Below are positions 8,629-17,444 of a stretch of DNA of 64,000 bases, one piece after another. The stretch comes from Frondihabitans sp. 762G35. Its GTDB lineage: Bacteria > Actinomycetota > Actinomycetes > Actinomycetales > Microbacteriaceae. Location of the stretch: contig NZ_CP014619.1 of the NCBI RefSeq assembly GCF_002074055.1, positions 2,418,001 through 2,482,000 on the forward strand. Direction: 5' to 3'. The stretch's first letter is position 1. Every line of letters begins with the position of its first letter. The notes below the pieces were generated by a model. The model was not told the DNA's origin. It did not search any database and saw only the letters and a program-made list of their open reading frames with translations. The position numbers and the translations under genes were made by a program.

Positions 8629-9332
8629 TCGACCTCGACCCGGATCGCCGCCGCGGCCACGGTCGCGAGCTCCGTCGCGCCGGTCTCCTCCCCGGCCGGC
8701 CCGAGGAGGGCCAGCGTGAGGCTCCCGGCGAAGTCGTGGCGCTCGACGACGCGCAGGCGGGTCCCGACGCGGATCGACAGCGTGTCGAGGTAGCGCAGGA
8801 GCGCGGGGTCGCTGTCGTGGACGCGGACCACCCGGCCCGAGGCTCCTGCCGCCACCTCGCCGAGTCGGAGCCCGGTCTGGGGCGCGAGGCTTCCGTCGGG
8901 GCGCGGGATCGGGTCGCCGTGCGGGTCGCGCTCCGGGTGGCCGAGCTCCCGGTCGAGGAGCCCGAGGAGTCGTTCGGAGACGGCGTGCTCGAGACGGTCG
9001 GCCTCCTCGTGCACGTCGCTCCAGGAGTAGCCGTGGTGCTCGACCAGCCAGGTCTCGATGAGACGGTGTCGGCGCACCATCCGCAGGGCGAGCGCACGGC
9101 CCTCCGCGGTGAGGGCCGAGCGGCCGTAGGGCTCGTAGTCGATGTAGCCGTCGCGCTCGAGCTTCCGCAGGTTGCCGGAGACACTCGAGGCGGCGACCCC
9201 GAGCGTGGCCGCCAGCTCGTTCGTGGTCGGCCCGCGCCCCTCCCACTCGTGCGACTTGTAGATGACCTTGACGTAGTCCTCCGTCATGGTGCCCGCCGAG
9301 GGGAGCGCGCCGGGCAGGATCGACTCGCCCAT
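8619..9332 (-). CDS. Mn-type DtxR/MntR family metalloregulator
   Basis: 237 residues: an N-terminal winged helix (NELAATLGVAASSVSGNLRKL), a metal-binding and dimerisation domain, and a C-terminal SH3-like FeoA domain (RLGEV onward). The metal site reads D19 in TEDYVKVIY and H108-x-E-x-D112-x2-E115-H116. DtxR/IdeR iron sensors have Met and Cys at the positions of D19 and D112, while MntR has acidic residues, so manganese is the likelier co-repressor. An ATG at 9287 is an alternative start, but it would leave almost nothing ahead of the conserved TEDY motif. The start lies just after the DHA2 transporter stop, suggesting co-transcription. Confidence 0.82.
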   Translation of the reverse strand: MGESILPGALPSAGTMTEDYVKVIYKSHEWEGRGPTTNELAATLGVAASSVSGNLRKLERDGYIDYEPYGRSALTAEGRALALRMVRRHRLIETWLVEHHGYSWSDVHEEADRLEHAVSERLLGLLDRELGHPERDPHGDPIPRPDGSLAPQTGLRLGEVAAGASGRVVRVHDSDPALLRYLDTLSIRVGTRLRVVERHDFAGSLTLALLGPAGEETGATELATVAAAAIRVEVDPA

Positions 9333-9336
9333 CGGC

Positions 9337-10929
9337 TCAGTGCACCGCCACCTGGGCGGCGCCGGGCTGCGACACCGGCTTCCGGACGAAGAAGCTCGCC
9401 ACGAGGGCGACGAGCGAGATGATCGCTCCGGCGAGGAAGGCGGCCTGCACACCGGAAGCCGTCGCCGCCGTCTCGGAGGCACCGCGGGTGAGCTGCGCGG
9501 CGGCACCGGTCGAGAGCAGCGTGACGAACAGGGCCGTCCCCACTCCGCCGGCCACCTGCTGGACGGTGCCGAGGATGGCGCTGCCGTGGGAGTAGAGCTC
9601 CGGACGAACCGAGCCGAGGGCCGCCGTGAACAGCGGTGTGAAGGTGAAGGCGAGGCCGATGCTCAGCACGACGTGGACCATCGGGATGACGTAGGCGGGC
9701 GTGCCCTCGTGGAGCACCATCGTCATCGTCCAGAGCGCGGCGCTGACGAGAGCCGACCCGATGACGAGGAGCACCGTCGGGCCGATGCGATCGTAGATCC
9801 GGCCCACGACCGGCGCCAGCACTCCCATGACGATGCCGCCGGGCAGGAGCAGGAGCCCCGTGCCGAGCGTGGTCAGACCGAGGACGCTCTGCATGTAGAT
9901 CGGCAGGATGATGAGCGTGCCGAACAGGGCGACCATGCTGACCGCGATCATCGCGATGGAGATCGCGAAGGTGCGCGACCGGAAGGTGCGCAGGTCGAGG
10001 AGCGCGATGTCGCGGGGCGCGAGGCGCGTCTGCCGCAGGATGAACAGCCCCAGGGCCACCACGCCGACGACCACGGGGACGATCGGGCTGACGGGCTGCG
10101 GTGATCCGGACGCCGCCTCCCCGACGCTCGACAGGCCGTAGAGCAGGCCGGCGAACGCGAACGCGGACAGCACGACCGAGAGGACGTCGAGGGGCGTCTT
10201 CCGCGTGACGGTGACGTTCTTCAGCAGCACGGCGCCGAGCACGAGCGCGACGACGGCGATCGGGAAGACGATGATGAACATGAACCGCCAGGAGAGGGCC
10301 TGCAGGATCAGCCCCGAGATCGTCGGGCCGATGGCCGGCGCGACGGAGATGACGATCGAGATGTTGCCCATCGTCCGGCCCCGGGAGGCCTCGGGAACGA
10401 GCATCATGGCCGTCGTCATGAGCAGCGGCATCATGATCGCGGTGCCGCTGGCCTGGACGATCCGCCCCGCGAGAAGAATCGGGAACCCGGGGGCGACCGC
10501 CGCGAGGAGCGTGCCGGCGCTGAAGAGCGACATCGCCGCGATGAAGATCGGCCGCGTGTTGAATCGCTGGAGGAGGAACCCGGTGATCGGGATCACCACC
10601 GCCATCGTCAGCATGAAGCCCGTGGTGAGCCACTGACCGGTCGCCGCGGTGATCGAGAGATCGGCCATGAGGCGCGGCAGGGCGACGCCCATGATCGTCT
10701 CGTTGAGGATGACGACGAAGGCGGACACGAGGAGGAGACCGATGACGACGCGGTTGCGCTTGGCCTCGGCCTCGCTCTGCTGCGGCGCGACGCGATCACT
10801 CGCGGTCGAACGCGTCGAGGTGTCAGTCGGGGCCTCGGCCGTCGGCGCCGGCGCCGGCGGGGCCTGCACTGCCGGGGCCTGCACTGCCGGGGCCTGCGCC
10901 GTCGTGAGGGTGGTGTCGTTCGTCGTCAA
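9337..10929 (-). CDS. MDR family MFS transporter (DHA2, EmrB/QacA type)
   Basis: A 530-residue drug:H+ antiporter with 14 predicted membrane segments. Family motifs are present: LNETIMGVALPRLMADL (the DHA2 motif D1 region), WLTTGFMLTMAVVIP and GRIVQASGTAIMMPLLM. A Pro/Ala/Thr-rich cytosolic N-terminus of about 60 residues is encoded partly by two short tandem repeats. The start is TTG, supported by an AGGA ribosome-binding site. The gene stops 5 bp before the mntR-like gene on the same strand. Substrates cannot be predicted. Confidence 0.9.
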   Translation of the reverse strand: MTTNDTTLTTAQAPAVQAPAVQAPPAPAPTAEAPTDTSTRSTASDRVAPQQSEAEAKRNRVVIGLLLVSAFVVILNETIMGVALPRLMADLSITAATGQWLTTGFMLTMAVVIPITGFLLQRFNTRPIFIAAMSLFSAGTLLAAVAPGFPILLAGRIVQASGTAIMMPLLMTTAMMLVPEASRGRTMGNISIVISVAPAIGPTISGLILQALSWRFMFIIVFPIAVVALVLGAVLLKNVTVTRKTPLDVLSVVLSAFAFAGLLYGLSSVGEAASGSPQPVSPIVPVVVGVVALGLFILRQTRLAPRDIALLDLRTFRSRTFAISIAMIAVSMVALFGTLIILPIYMQSVLGLTTLGTGLLLLPGGIVMGVLAPVVGRIYDRIGPTVLLVIGSALVSAALWTMTMVLHEGTPAYVIPMVHVVLSIGLAFTFTPLFTAALGSVRPELYSHGSAILGTVQQVAGGVGTALFVTLLSTGAAAQLTRGASETAATASGVQAAFLAGAIISLVALVASFFVRKPVSQPGAAQVAVH

Positions 10930-11045
10930 GGTCGTCCTGTCGGTGATCGTCGTGGGCGGTCAGGTGTCCAAACGCTTCCGTTCGATCAGTATTCCCCGCG
11001 CCGCCGACATCCGACAGGTCCGGGTCGCGACCGCGCTGACGGCTC

Positions 11046-13508
11046 CTACCCCTCCACCGTGACGGTGGCGCCGAGCGGGGTCGACGTCACAGAGGTCCCG
11101 ACGTGGACCTCGTAGGCCCCGGGCTCGGTCTGCCACCCGTCGGCCCAGTGGGCGAACGCCCGGGGCGCGATGCGGAGGGTCACCGTCTCCGTGGCTCCTG
11201 CGCCGACGGTCACGACGCCGAAGGCGGCGAGCCAGCGGACCGGACGGTCGACGACCGAGTCGGGACGCGACAGGTAGGCCTGCACGACCTGCTTGCCCTT
11301 GCGCTCGCCCGTGTTCGTCACCGAGACGCGCAGGAGGAGGTCGCTTCCGGCGGCCACCGACCCGGGCGCCTCGAGCGAGTCGACGAGCCAGGTCGTGTAG
11401 CCGAGTCCGTGCCCGAACTCGAAGGCCGGCCGCGTGCCCGACCGGAGCCAGGCCCGGTAACCGATGTGGATGCCCTCGTCGTAGCGGAGCACCCCGTCGA
11501 TCGGCGTGACGTCGAGCACGGGCACGTCCGCCAGGGTCGCCGGCCACGTGGTGGGGAGGCGACCGCCCGGCTCGACGTCGCCGAGGAGGACGTCGGCGAG
11601 AGCGCTGCCGAACTCCTGACCGCCGAAGTAGCCGACGAGAACGGCCCGCACGTCGTCGCGCCAGGGCAGGAGCACCGGGGATCCGGCGTTCACGACGACG
11701 ACGGTGTTCGGGTTGGCCCGGACGACGGCCCGCACCAGGTCGTCCTGGCGTCCCGGGAGATCGAGGTCCGCCCGGTCGAAGCCCTCGGACTCGACCCGCG
11801 AGTTCGTGCCGACGACGACCACGGCGACGTCCGCCGCCGCAGCGGCGGCAACCGCCTCCTCGATCAGGGCGTCCGGGTTCGACGCGTCGGCCTCGACGCC
11901 CATCGAGATCCCGAGGATCCCGGCCTTCGCCGAGTCGCTCGTCGAGAGGTCGAAGCGCACCGCGAGGTCGACGGCGCGCCCCGCCTCGACGTCGATCGGC
12001 GTCACGACGGAGGGTGGCGAGAGGAGGGCCGCGCCGAGATCCGGGACGCCTGTCGGCTTCGCCTCCTCCTCGTGCTCGACGCGTCCGTCGACGACGATCT
12101 GACCGACACCGATCGCGGCGAACCCGACGAGCACCTCGCCCGAGGCCGTCGGCGTCCAGCGGGTCGAGAGCTCGAGCGTGCGCGCCGACGCCACCGGGGC
12201 CTCGCCGCCGAAGTACACGAGCTGCGTGGAGAGGCGATCCTCGCGGAACAGCTCCTCCCCCGCCTCGTCGAGGAAGCGCACGAGGGTCCCCGGCTCGCCG
12301 GTCGCGGGGTTGAGCGTCTCGGCGAGCGGCAGTTCGGCGATCCCCTCCTGGACGACGGCGCCGAGCGACCAGGTGACCTCGGCCCCGGGAAGGGCCGCGC
12401 GGATGCCGTCGAGCGGCGAGACGACGCGCTCCGGCAGGACCGTCGCGCTGCCGCCGCCCTGCGTCCGCGCGTTCCGGGCGTTGTGGCCGATGACGGCCAC
12501 GCGGTGGAGGTTCTCCTTCGCCAGCGGCAGGGTGCCGTCGACGTTCGTGAGCAGGACGCTCCCCGCGGCGGCCGCCTCCCGGGCGAACGCGACGCCGTCC
12601 TCGACGTCGAGGGGCTCGCTCGCCACCGGGGCGAATCCGTCGAGCGCGCCGACGCGGGCGGCGAGGCGCAGGAGGCGGAGCACCTTCCGATCCACCGCCT
12701 CCTCCGGCACGTCGCCCTCGCGCACCGCGGTCACGAGGGCGTCGCCCCAGGAGCCGTCCGGTCCGGGCATGACGAGATCCTGCGAGGCCTTCGCCGACTC
12801 GAGGGAGCGGACCGCCGTCCAGTCGCTGACCACGACTCCGTCGAAGCCCCACTCGTCGTTGAGGGGCGTCTCGAGGAGGTCGTTCTCGGTGGCCGTGACC
12901 CCGTTGATCCGGTTGTAGGACGACATGACGAGCCAGGCGCGCGACTCGACGACCGCCTTCTCGAACGCCGCCAGGTAGAGCTCGCGCAGGGCCCGCTCCG
13001 ACACCTCGGTCGACGCGGTGAAGCGCTCGGTCTCGTAGTCGTTGGCGATGTAGTGCTTGGGCGTCGCGCCGACGCCGTTCTCCTGCACGCCGTCGACGTA
13101 CGCGGCGGCCAGCTCCGCGGTCAGCAGCGGGTCTTCGGAGAACGCCTCGAAGTGGCGACCGCCGAGCGGGGATCGGTGGAGGTTGATGGTCGGGCCGAGG
13201 ACGACGTCGACGCCCTTGCGGCGCGCCTCGACCGCGGAGGCGGCGCCGTAGCGCCGCGCGACGCCGAGATCCCACGACGACGAGAGCGCCGTCGCGGACG
13301 GCAGGTTGAGCGACGGAGAGCGTTCGTCCCAGACCTCGCCGCGGACGCCGGACGGACCGTCGGAGACGAGCATCCTGCGGAGTCCGATCGATTCGAGCGG
13401 CCAGGTCGTCCAGAAGTCGCGCCCGGTGAGCAGGAGCACCTTCTCCTCGAGCGTCAGCCGGGCGAGGAGCTCCTCGAGGCGGGCGGTCACCGTGACGTCG
13501 TCGTCCAT
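11046..13508 (-). CDS. Beta-glucosidase-type glycoside hydrolase, GH3 with PA14 insert
   Basis: About 820 residues, cytoplasmic (no signal peptide). The N-terminal GH3 barrel carries LGPTINLHRSPLGGRHFE, KHYIAND and the nucleophile D229 in GVVVSDW. The second alpha/beta domain follows, interrupted by a PA14-like beta domain at roughly residues 400-530. A fibronectin-III-like domain closes the protein (FGHGLGYTTW, then VSVTNTGERKGKQVVQ). This four-domain plan is that of bacterial and yeast beta-glucosidases that use the PA14 insert to shape substrate preference. The ATG at 13508 is spaced well from an AGAAAG sequence; a GTG two codons upstream is possible. Confidence 0.92.
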   Translation of the reverse strand: MDDDVTVTARLEELLARLTLEEKVLLLTGRDFWTTWPLESIGLRRMLVSDGPSGVRGEVWDERSPSLNLPSATALSSSWDLGVARRYGAASAVEARRKGVDVVLGPTINLHRSPLGGRHFEAFSEDPLLTAELAAAYVDGVQENGVGATPKHYIANDYETERFTASTEVSERALRELYLAAFEKAVVESRAWLVMSSYNRINGVTATENDLLETPLNDEWGFDGVVVSDWTAVRSLESAKASQDLVMPGPDGSWGDALVTAVREGDVPEEAVDRKVLRLLRLAARVGALDGFAPVASEPLDVEDGVAFAREAAAAGSVLLTNVDGTLPLAKENLHRVAVIGHNARNARTQGGGSATVLPERVVSPLDGIRAALPGAEVTWSLGAVVQEGIAELPLAETLNPATGEPGTLVRFLDEAGEELFREDRLSTQLVYFGGEAPVASARTLELSTRWTPTASGEVLVGFAAIGVGQIVVDGRVEHEEEAKPTGVPDLGAALLSPPSVVTPIDVEAGRAVDLAVRFDLSTSDSAKAGILGISMGVEADASNPDALIEEAVAAAAAADVAVVVVGTNSRVESEGFDRADLDLPGRQDDLVRAVVRANPNTVVVVNAGSPVLLPWRDDVRAVLVGYFGGQEFGSALADVLLGDVEPGGRLPTTWPATLADVPVLDVTPIDGVLRYDEGIHIGYRAWLRSGTRPAFEFGHGLGYTTWLVDSLEAPGSVAAGSDLLLRVSVTNTGERKGKQVVQAYLSRPDSVVDRPVRWLAAFGVVTVGAGATETVTLRIAPRAFAHWADGWQTEPGAYEVHVGTSVTSTPLGATVTVEG

Positions 13509-13562
13509 GCTCACTGCTTTCTGTCGTTTCCCGCGACGCTAGCACCGCCGGTGGCACGACGA

Positions 13563-13590
13563 AGGGCACCGCGCGATCGCGCGGTGCCCT
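13563..13590. terminator. Perfect 28-bp palindrome downstream of the aldo/keto reductase
   Basis: A fully self-complementary sequence centred on GATC with 12-bp GC-rich arms (AGGGCACCGCGC) lies 17 bp after the reductase stop on the minus strand. It would form a strong RNA hairpin between this gene and the GH3 gene. No U-run. Confidence 0.55.
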
Positions 13591-13607
13591 CTGTCGACGT
13601 CAGCCGA

Positions 13608-14441
13608 TCAGCTGGGGATGTAGTTGAACTCGTCGGGGTTCGGGCCGGTGCGCTCGTCCTTGTTGAGACCGGAGATCGCGGCGATGTCGGCGTCGGTGAG
13701 CTCGAAGTCGAAGATGTCGAAGTTCTCGCGGACGCGCGCCTCCGTGACCGACTTCGGGAAGACGATGTCGCCGCGCTGGACGTGCCAGCGGAGGGTCACC
13801 TGCGCGGTCGACTTGCCGACGCGCTCGGCGATCTCCGTGATCGTCGGGTCGTCGAGCACCTTGCCCTGGGCGATGGGCGACCAGGCCTCGGTCGGGATGC
13901 CGTGCTCGGTGCCGAACGCCCGGAGCGGCTCCTGCGTGAGGTACGGGTGGACCTCGATCTGGTTGACGGCCGGGACGATGTCCGTCTCGTCGAAGAGGCG
14001 CTGGAGGTGGTGCTGCTGGAAGTTCGAGACGCCGATGGCCTTGACGCGACCCGACGCGGAGATCTCCTCGAGGGCCTTCCAGGTGTCGACGAAGTCGCCG
14101 ACGGCGGGGAGCGGCCAGTGGATGAGGAAGAGGTCGAGGTAGTCGAAGCCGAGGGCCTCGAGCGTGCCGTCGAAGGCCTTCTTCGCGGCCGCGGGGTCGT
14201 GGAAGCCGTTGTTGAGCTTCGAGGTGACGAAGATCTCCTCGCGGGCGAGGCCGGAGTCGCGGACGGCCTCCCCGACCTCCTTCTCGTTGCCGTACATCTC
14301 GGCGGTGTCGATGTGGCGGTAGCCGACCTCGAGCGCCTTGAGCGTGGCCGCGCGGGTGTCGGCGGGATCGATCTGGAAGACACCGAATCCGAGCTGGGGG
14401 ATCTCGATGCCGTTGTTCAGGGTGATGGACGGAACAGTCAT
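13608..14441 (-). CDS. Aldo/keto reductase (AKR5-type 2,5-diketo-D-gluconate reductase-like)
   Basis: 277 residues, an NADPH-dependent (alpha/beta)8 oxidoreductase. The catalytic tetrad is visible as D45 and Y50 in HIDTAEMYGNE, K75 in VTSKLNN and H108 in LFLIHWP. The cofactor region KSVTEARVRENFDIFDFEL is near the C-terminus. The start MTVPSITLNNG was preferred over an upstream codon because it matches the family N-terminus. It lies on the same strand as, and just upstream of, the GH3 gene, separated by a hairpin. The natural substrate is unknown. Confidence 0.92.
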   Translation of the reverse strand: MTVPSITLNNGIEIPQLGFGVFQIDPADTRAATLKALEVGYRHIDTAEMYGNEKEVGEAVRDSGLAREEIFVTSKLNNGFHDPAAAKKAFDGTLEALGFDYLDLFLIHWPLPAVGDFVDTWKALEEISASGRVKAIGVSNFQQHHLQRLFDETDIVPAVNQIEVHPYLTQEPLRAFGTEHGIPTEAWSPIAQGKVLDDPTITEIAERVGKSTAQVTLRWHVQRGDIVFPKSVTEARVRENFDIFDFELTDADIAAISGLNKDERTGPNPDEFNYIPS

Positions 14442-14481
14442 GGTCTCATCGAACACCCCCAGTTGGAGTGGCATTCCAGAT

Positions 14482-14510
14482 TTGACCTAGCAAAATGGTC
14501 GTGGTACCTT
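14482..14510 (+). promoter_or_regulatory. Candidate sigma70-type promoter for the SSB-like gene
   Basis: TTGACC and TACCTT are separated by 17 bp. Transcription would begin near 14517 and give a leader of about 235 nt before the ATG at 14752, which is unusually long for a 95-codon gene. Confidence 0.4.
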
Positions 14511-14656
14511 TACCGTTGGCGTTCTGAGCGAGACCATCTATCTCTCTCACGCCGACTCAGGAGTTCGTCGTCACAACGGCGATTCTGAACCCGACACGTA
14601 CCACCCACCGATGTGGGTGCATTCCGAACGAGTCACGCTCCACACCGGAGCATCAG

Positions 14657-14675
14657 CACGCCGAATCACGGCGTG
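14657..14675 (+). promoter_or_regulatory. Hairpin in the SSB-like gene leader
   Basis: CACGCCG and CGGCGTG form a perfect 7-bp stem around AATCA, about 75 nt ahead of the start codon. It could influence mRNA stability or translation; nothing more can be said. Confidence 0.35.
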
Positions 14676-14751
14676 TGCGAACCGCTTCGCCGAGGCAGGC
14701 ACTGCCGCCTCCGGCCCGCGAACTCGCCACACAGCATCGAAAGACAGCATC

Positions 14752-15039
14752 ATGACCAACACCCTCTCCCTGATCAGCATCGAGGGGACCGTCGAGACGG
14801 CTCCCGTGCTGACGCACGACAACCTCGTGGAGTTCACCGTCTCCGACGACACCCTCCGCCAGTTCGCCGTCCGCCTCCCCCGCACCGAGCTCGGCTCCCA
14901 CGTGACCCCCGGCGTCCGCGTCGTGGTGACCGGAGCCGAGGGCTGGGTCATCCCCGGCCGCGCCTGGCGCGACGAGCCCTCCCGCACGATCGTGCAGGCG
15001 CACGACGTGCAGCTGCGCGACCTCGCCTTCGCGGCCTAG
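14752..15039 (+). CDS. Small OB-fold protein resembling single-stranded DNA-binding proteins
   Basis: 95 residues. The pattern IEGTVETAPVL, VEFTVSDD, RQFAVRLPR and GVRVVVTGAEGW resembles the first strands of an SSB OB-fold (G-x-V...F-x-V...G-x-V-x-V-x-G). The acidic C-terminal tail of canonical SSBs is missing, and the aromatic stacking residues are largely not evident. The chosen ATG has a GAAAGA ribosome-binding site; an in-frame ATG at 14611 would add 47 residues of non-conserved-looking sequence. It may be a plasmid/competence-type or accessory SSB, or just an OB-fold domain protein. Confidence 0.5.
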   Translation: MTNTLSLISIEGTVETAPVLTHDNLVEFTVSDDTLRQFAVRLPRTELGSHVTPGVRVVVTGAEGWVIPGRAWRDEPSRTIVQAHDVQLRDLAFAA

Positions 15040-15053
15040 CCCGCAGCAACCTG

Positions 15054-15087
15054 AAGCGCCGTCCGCCCTCCTGGGTGGGCGGCGCTT
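15054..15087 (+). terminator. Hairpin terminator after the SSB-like gene
   Basis: A 15-bp stem from AAGCGCCG to CGGCGCTT (inner part with G-U pairs) starts 14 bp after the stop codon. The loop is only 4 nt. No U-tract. Confidence 0.6.
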
Positions 15088-15293
15088 CGTCGTGCGGGGT
15101 CGGCGGCGCCGGCGGCTCCTCGCGGACGCGCGCACACGCCGGCAGCAGCAGCACCACGAAAAGGAAAATTTGCACAGTCGGCAATAGAGAGGACTAACAG
15201 GACACCGGGAATTTCATTAGGTTTCACCCAGAGGCCTTGACCCCCGAACGCGGGGCGCGGCCGACAACCCGTTGAAAGTGGAGGGACACCCGC

Positions 15294-17279
15294 ATGTCAC
15301 GAAGCACCACCACCTCACGTTCGATCAGAGCGGCCGTCGGCATCGTCGCCACGGCCGCTTCTGTGATCGGACTCTCGATGATCGGCGCCACCGGTGCCTC
15401 GGCGGCCACGCGCGTCGCCTACTCGGGCGCCGTCCCGAGCTGGGCGAAGTCGGCGAACGACGCCGGCGCCGCGGCGGCCGACACGAGCGTCGAGGGCGAG
15501 ATCTACCTTCCCCTCCGCGACAAGGGCGGCGCCGTGGCGCTGGCCACCGCGGTCTCGACCCCGGGCAACCGCCAGTACCGTCACCCGCTGTCGCCCGCCA
15601 CCTGGATCTCGCGCTACTCGCCGACGCAGGCGACGGTCACCACCGTCGTCGACTACCTCAAGGCGAGCGGGATCACCACGATCACCGTCCCGAAGAGCCG
15701 CCAGTACGTCGTCTTCCGCGGCCCCGCCGCCACCGTCGCCGCGGCGTTCCAGACGCAGCTGCACCACTACTCGATCAAGGGCGAGAAGCTCCTCGCGCCG
15801 TCGTCGAAGCCGTCGCTCCCGGCATCCATCGCCTCCCGGGTCCAGGGCGTGACCATCGATCAGGGCCGCACCCTGACGCACCCGGACTCCGTGAAGCAGA
15901 ACTCCGCGACCACCGCGGCCCCGACGGCGCGTTCGCTCGCGACGCCTCTCATCCCGACGACGTGCTCGACCTATGCCGGTCAGTACAAGGTCACGATCCC
16001 CGCGGCGTACGGCAAGACGACGTCCGACACCTACCTCTGCGGCTACACCCCGAAGCAGCTCCGGAGCGCCTACGGCCTCGACAAGCTGACCAAGGCCGGT
16101 GTCGACGGTCGCGGCCAGACCGTGGCGATCATCGACGCGTACGCGTCGCCCTCGATCGTGCAGGATGCCAACACCTACGCCGCAGCCAACGGCGAGCCCC
16201 TGCTCACCGGCAAGACCTACCAGCAGATCGTCCCGACGCCGGCGCAGTTCACCGACCAGGAGCTCTGCGGCTTCCCCAGCGGCTGGCAGGGTGAGCAGAC
16301 GCTCGACGTCGAGTCGGCGCACGCGATCGCCCCCGGAGCCAAGCTCCTCTACGTCGGCGGCACCAACTGCGGCGGCGGTCTCGACGTGGCCATGTCGAAC
16401 ATCCTCGACAACAAGCTCGCCAACATCGTGAGCAACAGCTACGGCAACACCGGCGAGAACGTCTCGGCGAACGCGCTCCAGGGCACCGTCAACCTGCACC
16501 TGCAGGCGGCCGGCGAGGGCATCGGCCTCTACTTCTCGAGCGGCGACTCGGGTGACGAGGTCGCGAACCTCGGCTACGCCTCCCCCGACTTCCCGGCCTC
16601 CTCGCCGTGGGTGACCTCGGTCGGCGGGACCAGCCTCGGCATCGACAAGAACGGCAAGAAGGCCTACGAGACCGGTTGGGGCTCGACGCTCGACAAGATC
16701 CAGAAGGGCTCGACCGGTGAGCTGTCCTACACGTCGCCCCTCCCGGGTGCCCTGTTCGGCGGCGGAGCGGGCGGCGGCGTGAGCGCCCAGTTCGCACAGC
16801 CGGCCTACCAGAAGGGCATCGTGCCGTCGTCGCTCGCCAACGGGCAGCGCGTCTCGCCCGACCTCGCGGCCCTGGCGGACCCCTACACCGGCTTCGCCAT
16901 CGGGATCCGGCCGATCGTCGACGACACGACCCTCGAGACCGGCGACTACTCGCAGGAGACCTACGGCGGAACCTCGCTCGCGTCGCCGATCACCGCGGCC
17001 ATGATGTCGGTCGTGCAGCAGTCGACCCGCTCGACGATCGGATTCGCGAACCCGACCGTGTACGGCCTCTACCGCGTGGCTCCGGCCCTCTTCGCGGACG
17101 TGCTCCCGGCCAACCCGCCGCGCACGCTGGCGTACACCAGCGCGACCTCGGGCAACAGCTACCTGATCACGCTCGACCGCGACAGCAGCCTCACGACGGC
17201 GAAGGGCTACGACGACGTCACCGGCCTCGGCTCGATCTCGTTCGGGCTCGCCACGTCGGTCGGACGCGGTCACAAGTAG
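15294..17279 (+). CDS. Secreted S53 (sedolisin/kumamolisin-type) peptidase
   Basis: A 661-residue pre-pro-enzyme. The signal peptide (residues 1-38) ends ASA-A. A pro-kumamolisin activation domain (about 45-200) is followed by the subtilisin-like catalytic domain. The catalytic residues are E334 and D338 in WQGEQTLDVE, oxyanion D418 in SSGDSG, and nucleophile S561 in YGGTSLASP. GYDDVTGLGS near the end is the conserved C-terminal motif. Sedolisins are acid-active serine-carboxyl endopeptidases, so this one probably digests protein outside the cell at low pH. GGAGGG ribosome-binding site; a possible promoter (TTGCAC at 15170) lies upstream. The next gene is a paralogue. Confidence 0.94.
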   Translation: MSRSTTTSRSIRAAVGIVATAASVIGLSMIGATGASAATRVAYSGAVPSWAKSANDAGAAAADTSVEGEIYLPLRDKGGAVALATAVSTPGNRQYRHPLSPATWISRYSPTQATVTTVVDYLKASGITTITVPKSRQYVVFRGPAATVAAAFQTQLHHYSIKGEKLLAPSSKPSLPASIASRVQGVTIDQGRTLTHPDSVKQNSATTAAPTARSLATPLIPTTCSTYAGQYKVTIPAAYGKTTSDTYLCGYTPKQLRSAYGLDKLTKAGVDGRGQTVAIIDAYASPSIVQDANTYAAANGEPLLTGKTYQQIVPTPAQFTDQELCGFPSGWQGEQTLDVESAHAIAPGAKLLYVGGTNCGGGLDVAMSNILDNKLANIVSNSYGNTGENVSANALQGTVNLHLQAAGEGIGLYFSSGDSGDEVANLGYASPDFPASSPWVTSVGGTSLGIDKNGKKAYETGWGSTLDKIQKGSTGELSYTSPLPGALFGGGAGGGVSAQFAQPAYQKGIVPSSLANGQRVSPDLAALADPYTGFAIGIRPIVDDTTLETGDYSQETYGGTSLASPITAAMMSVVQQSTRSTIGFANPTVYGLYRVAPALFADVLPANPPRTLAYTSATSGNSYLITLDRDSSLTTAKGYDDVTGLGSISFGLATSVGRGHK

Positions 17280-17318
17280 TCACGGCGCCGCAGGCCGACG
17301 CCTGACATCACCTCACGG

Positions 17319-17350
17319 GCGGCGGCCCCCTCTTCGGAGGGGGCCGCCGC
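17319..17350 (+). terminator. Terminator after the first S53 peptidase
   Basis: A perfect 14-bp stem (GCGGCGGCCCCCTC with its complement) is capped by a stable TTCG tetraloop, 40 bp after the stop codon. Confidence 0.8.
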
Positions 17351-17392
17351 TCTCTGCCCAGTACGGGGGACTTTGCGGCGACCTCCCGCCCC

Positions 17393-17398
17393 TATAGA
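17393..17398 (+). promoter_or_regulatory. Candidate -10 element of the second S53 gene
   Basis: TATAGA lies about 45 bp upstream of the start codon, with a loose ACTTTG 17 bp further upstream. A short CGGGG/CCCCG hairpin follows in the leader. Confidence 0.35.
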
Positions 17399-17444
17399 TT
17401 TCGTGCGGGGACAAGCCCCGTTCGATCACGGGGAGGACCCACCC

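Larger units (their letters stand above)
14442..14751. other. 310-bp divergent intergenic region and long 5' leader
   Basis: Separates the aldo/keto reductase from the SSB-like gene. It contains a candidate plus-strand promoter (14482-14510), a single unpaired copy of the GACTCAGGAGTTCG half-site near 14555, a CACCCA/TGGGTG hairpin near 14602-14619 and a perfect 7-bp hairpin at 14657-14675. Confidence 0.6.

Noticed and set aside
8619-9332. IdeR/DtxR iron regulator
   Set aside because: The Met and Cys ligands of the iron sensors are replaced by Asp, as in Mn sensors.
14551-14564. GACTCAGGAGTTCG resembling the left end of the TIR element
   Set aside because: No CCTGA-type right end occurs 58-59 bp away; kept only as a lone half-site, not as an element.
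11103-14588. Very long open frame on the plus strand opposite the GH3 and reductase genes
   Set aside because: It is antisense to two genes with complete catalytic motifs; its product is Arg/Gly/Asp-rich with no domain pattern. Long antisense frames are expected at 70% GC.
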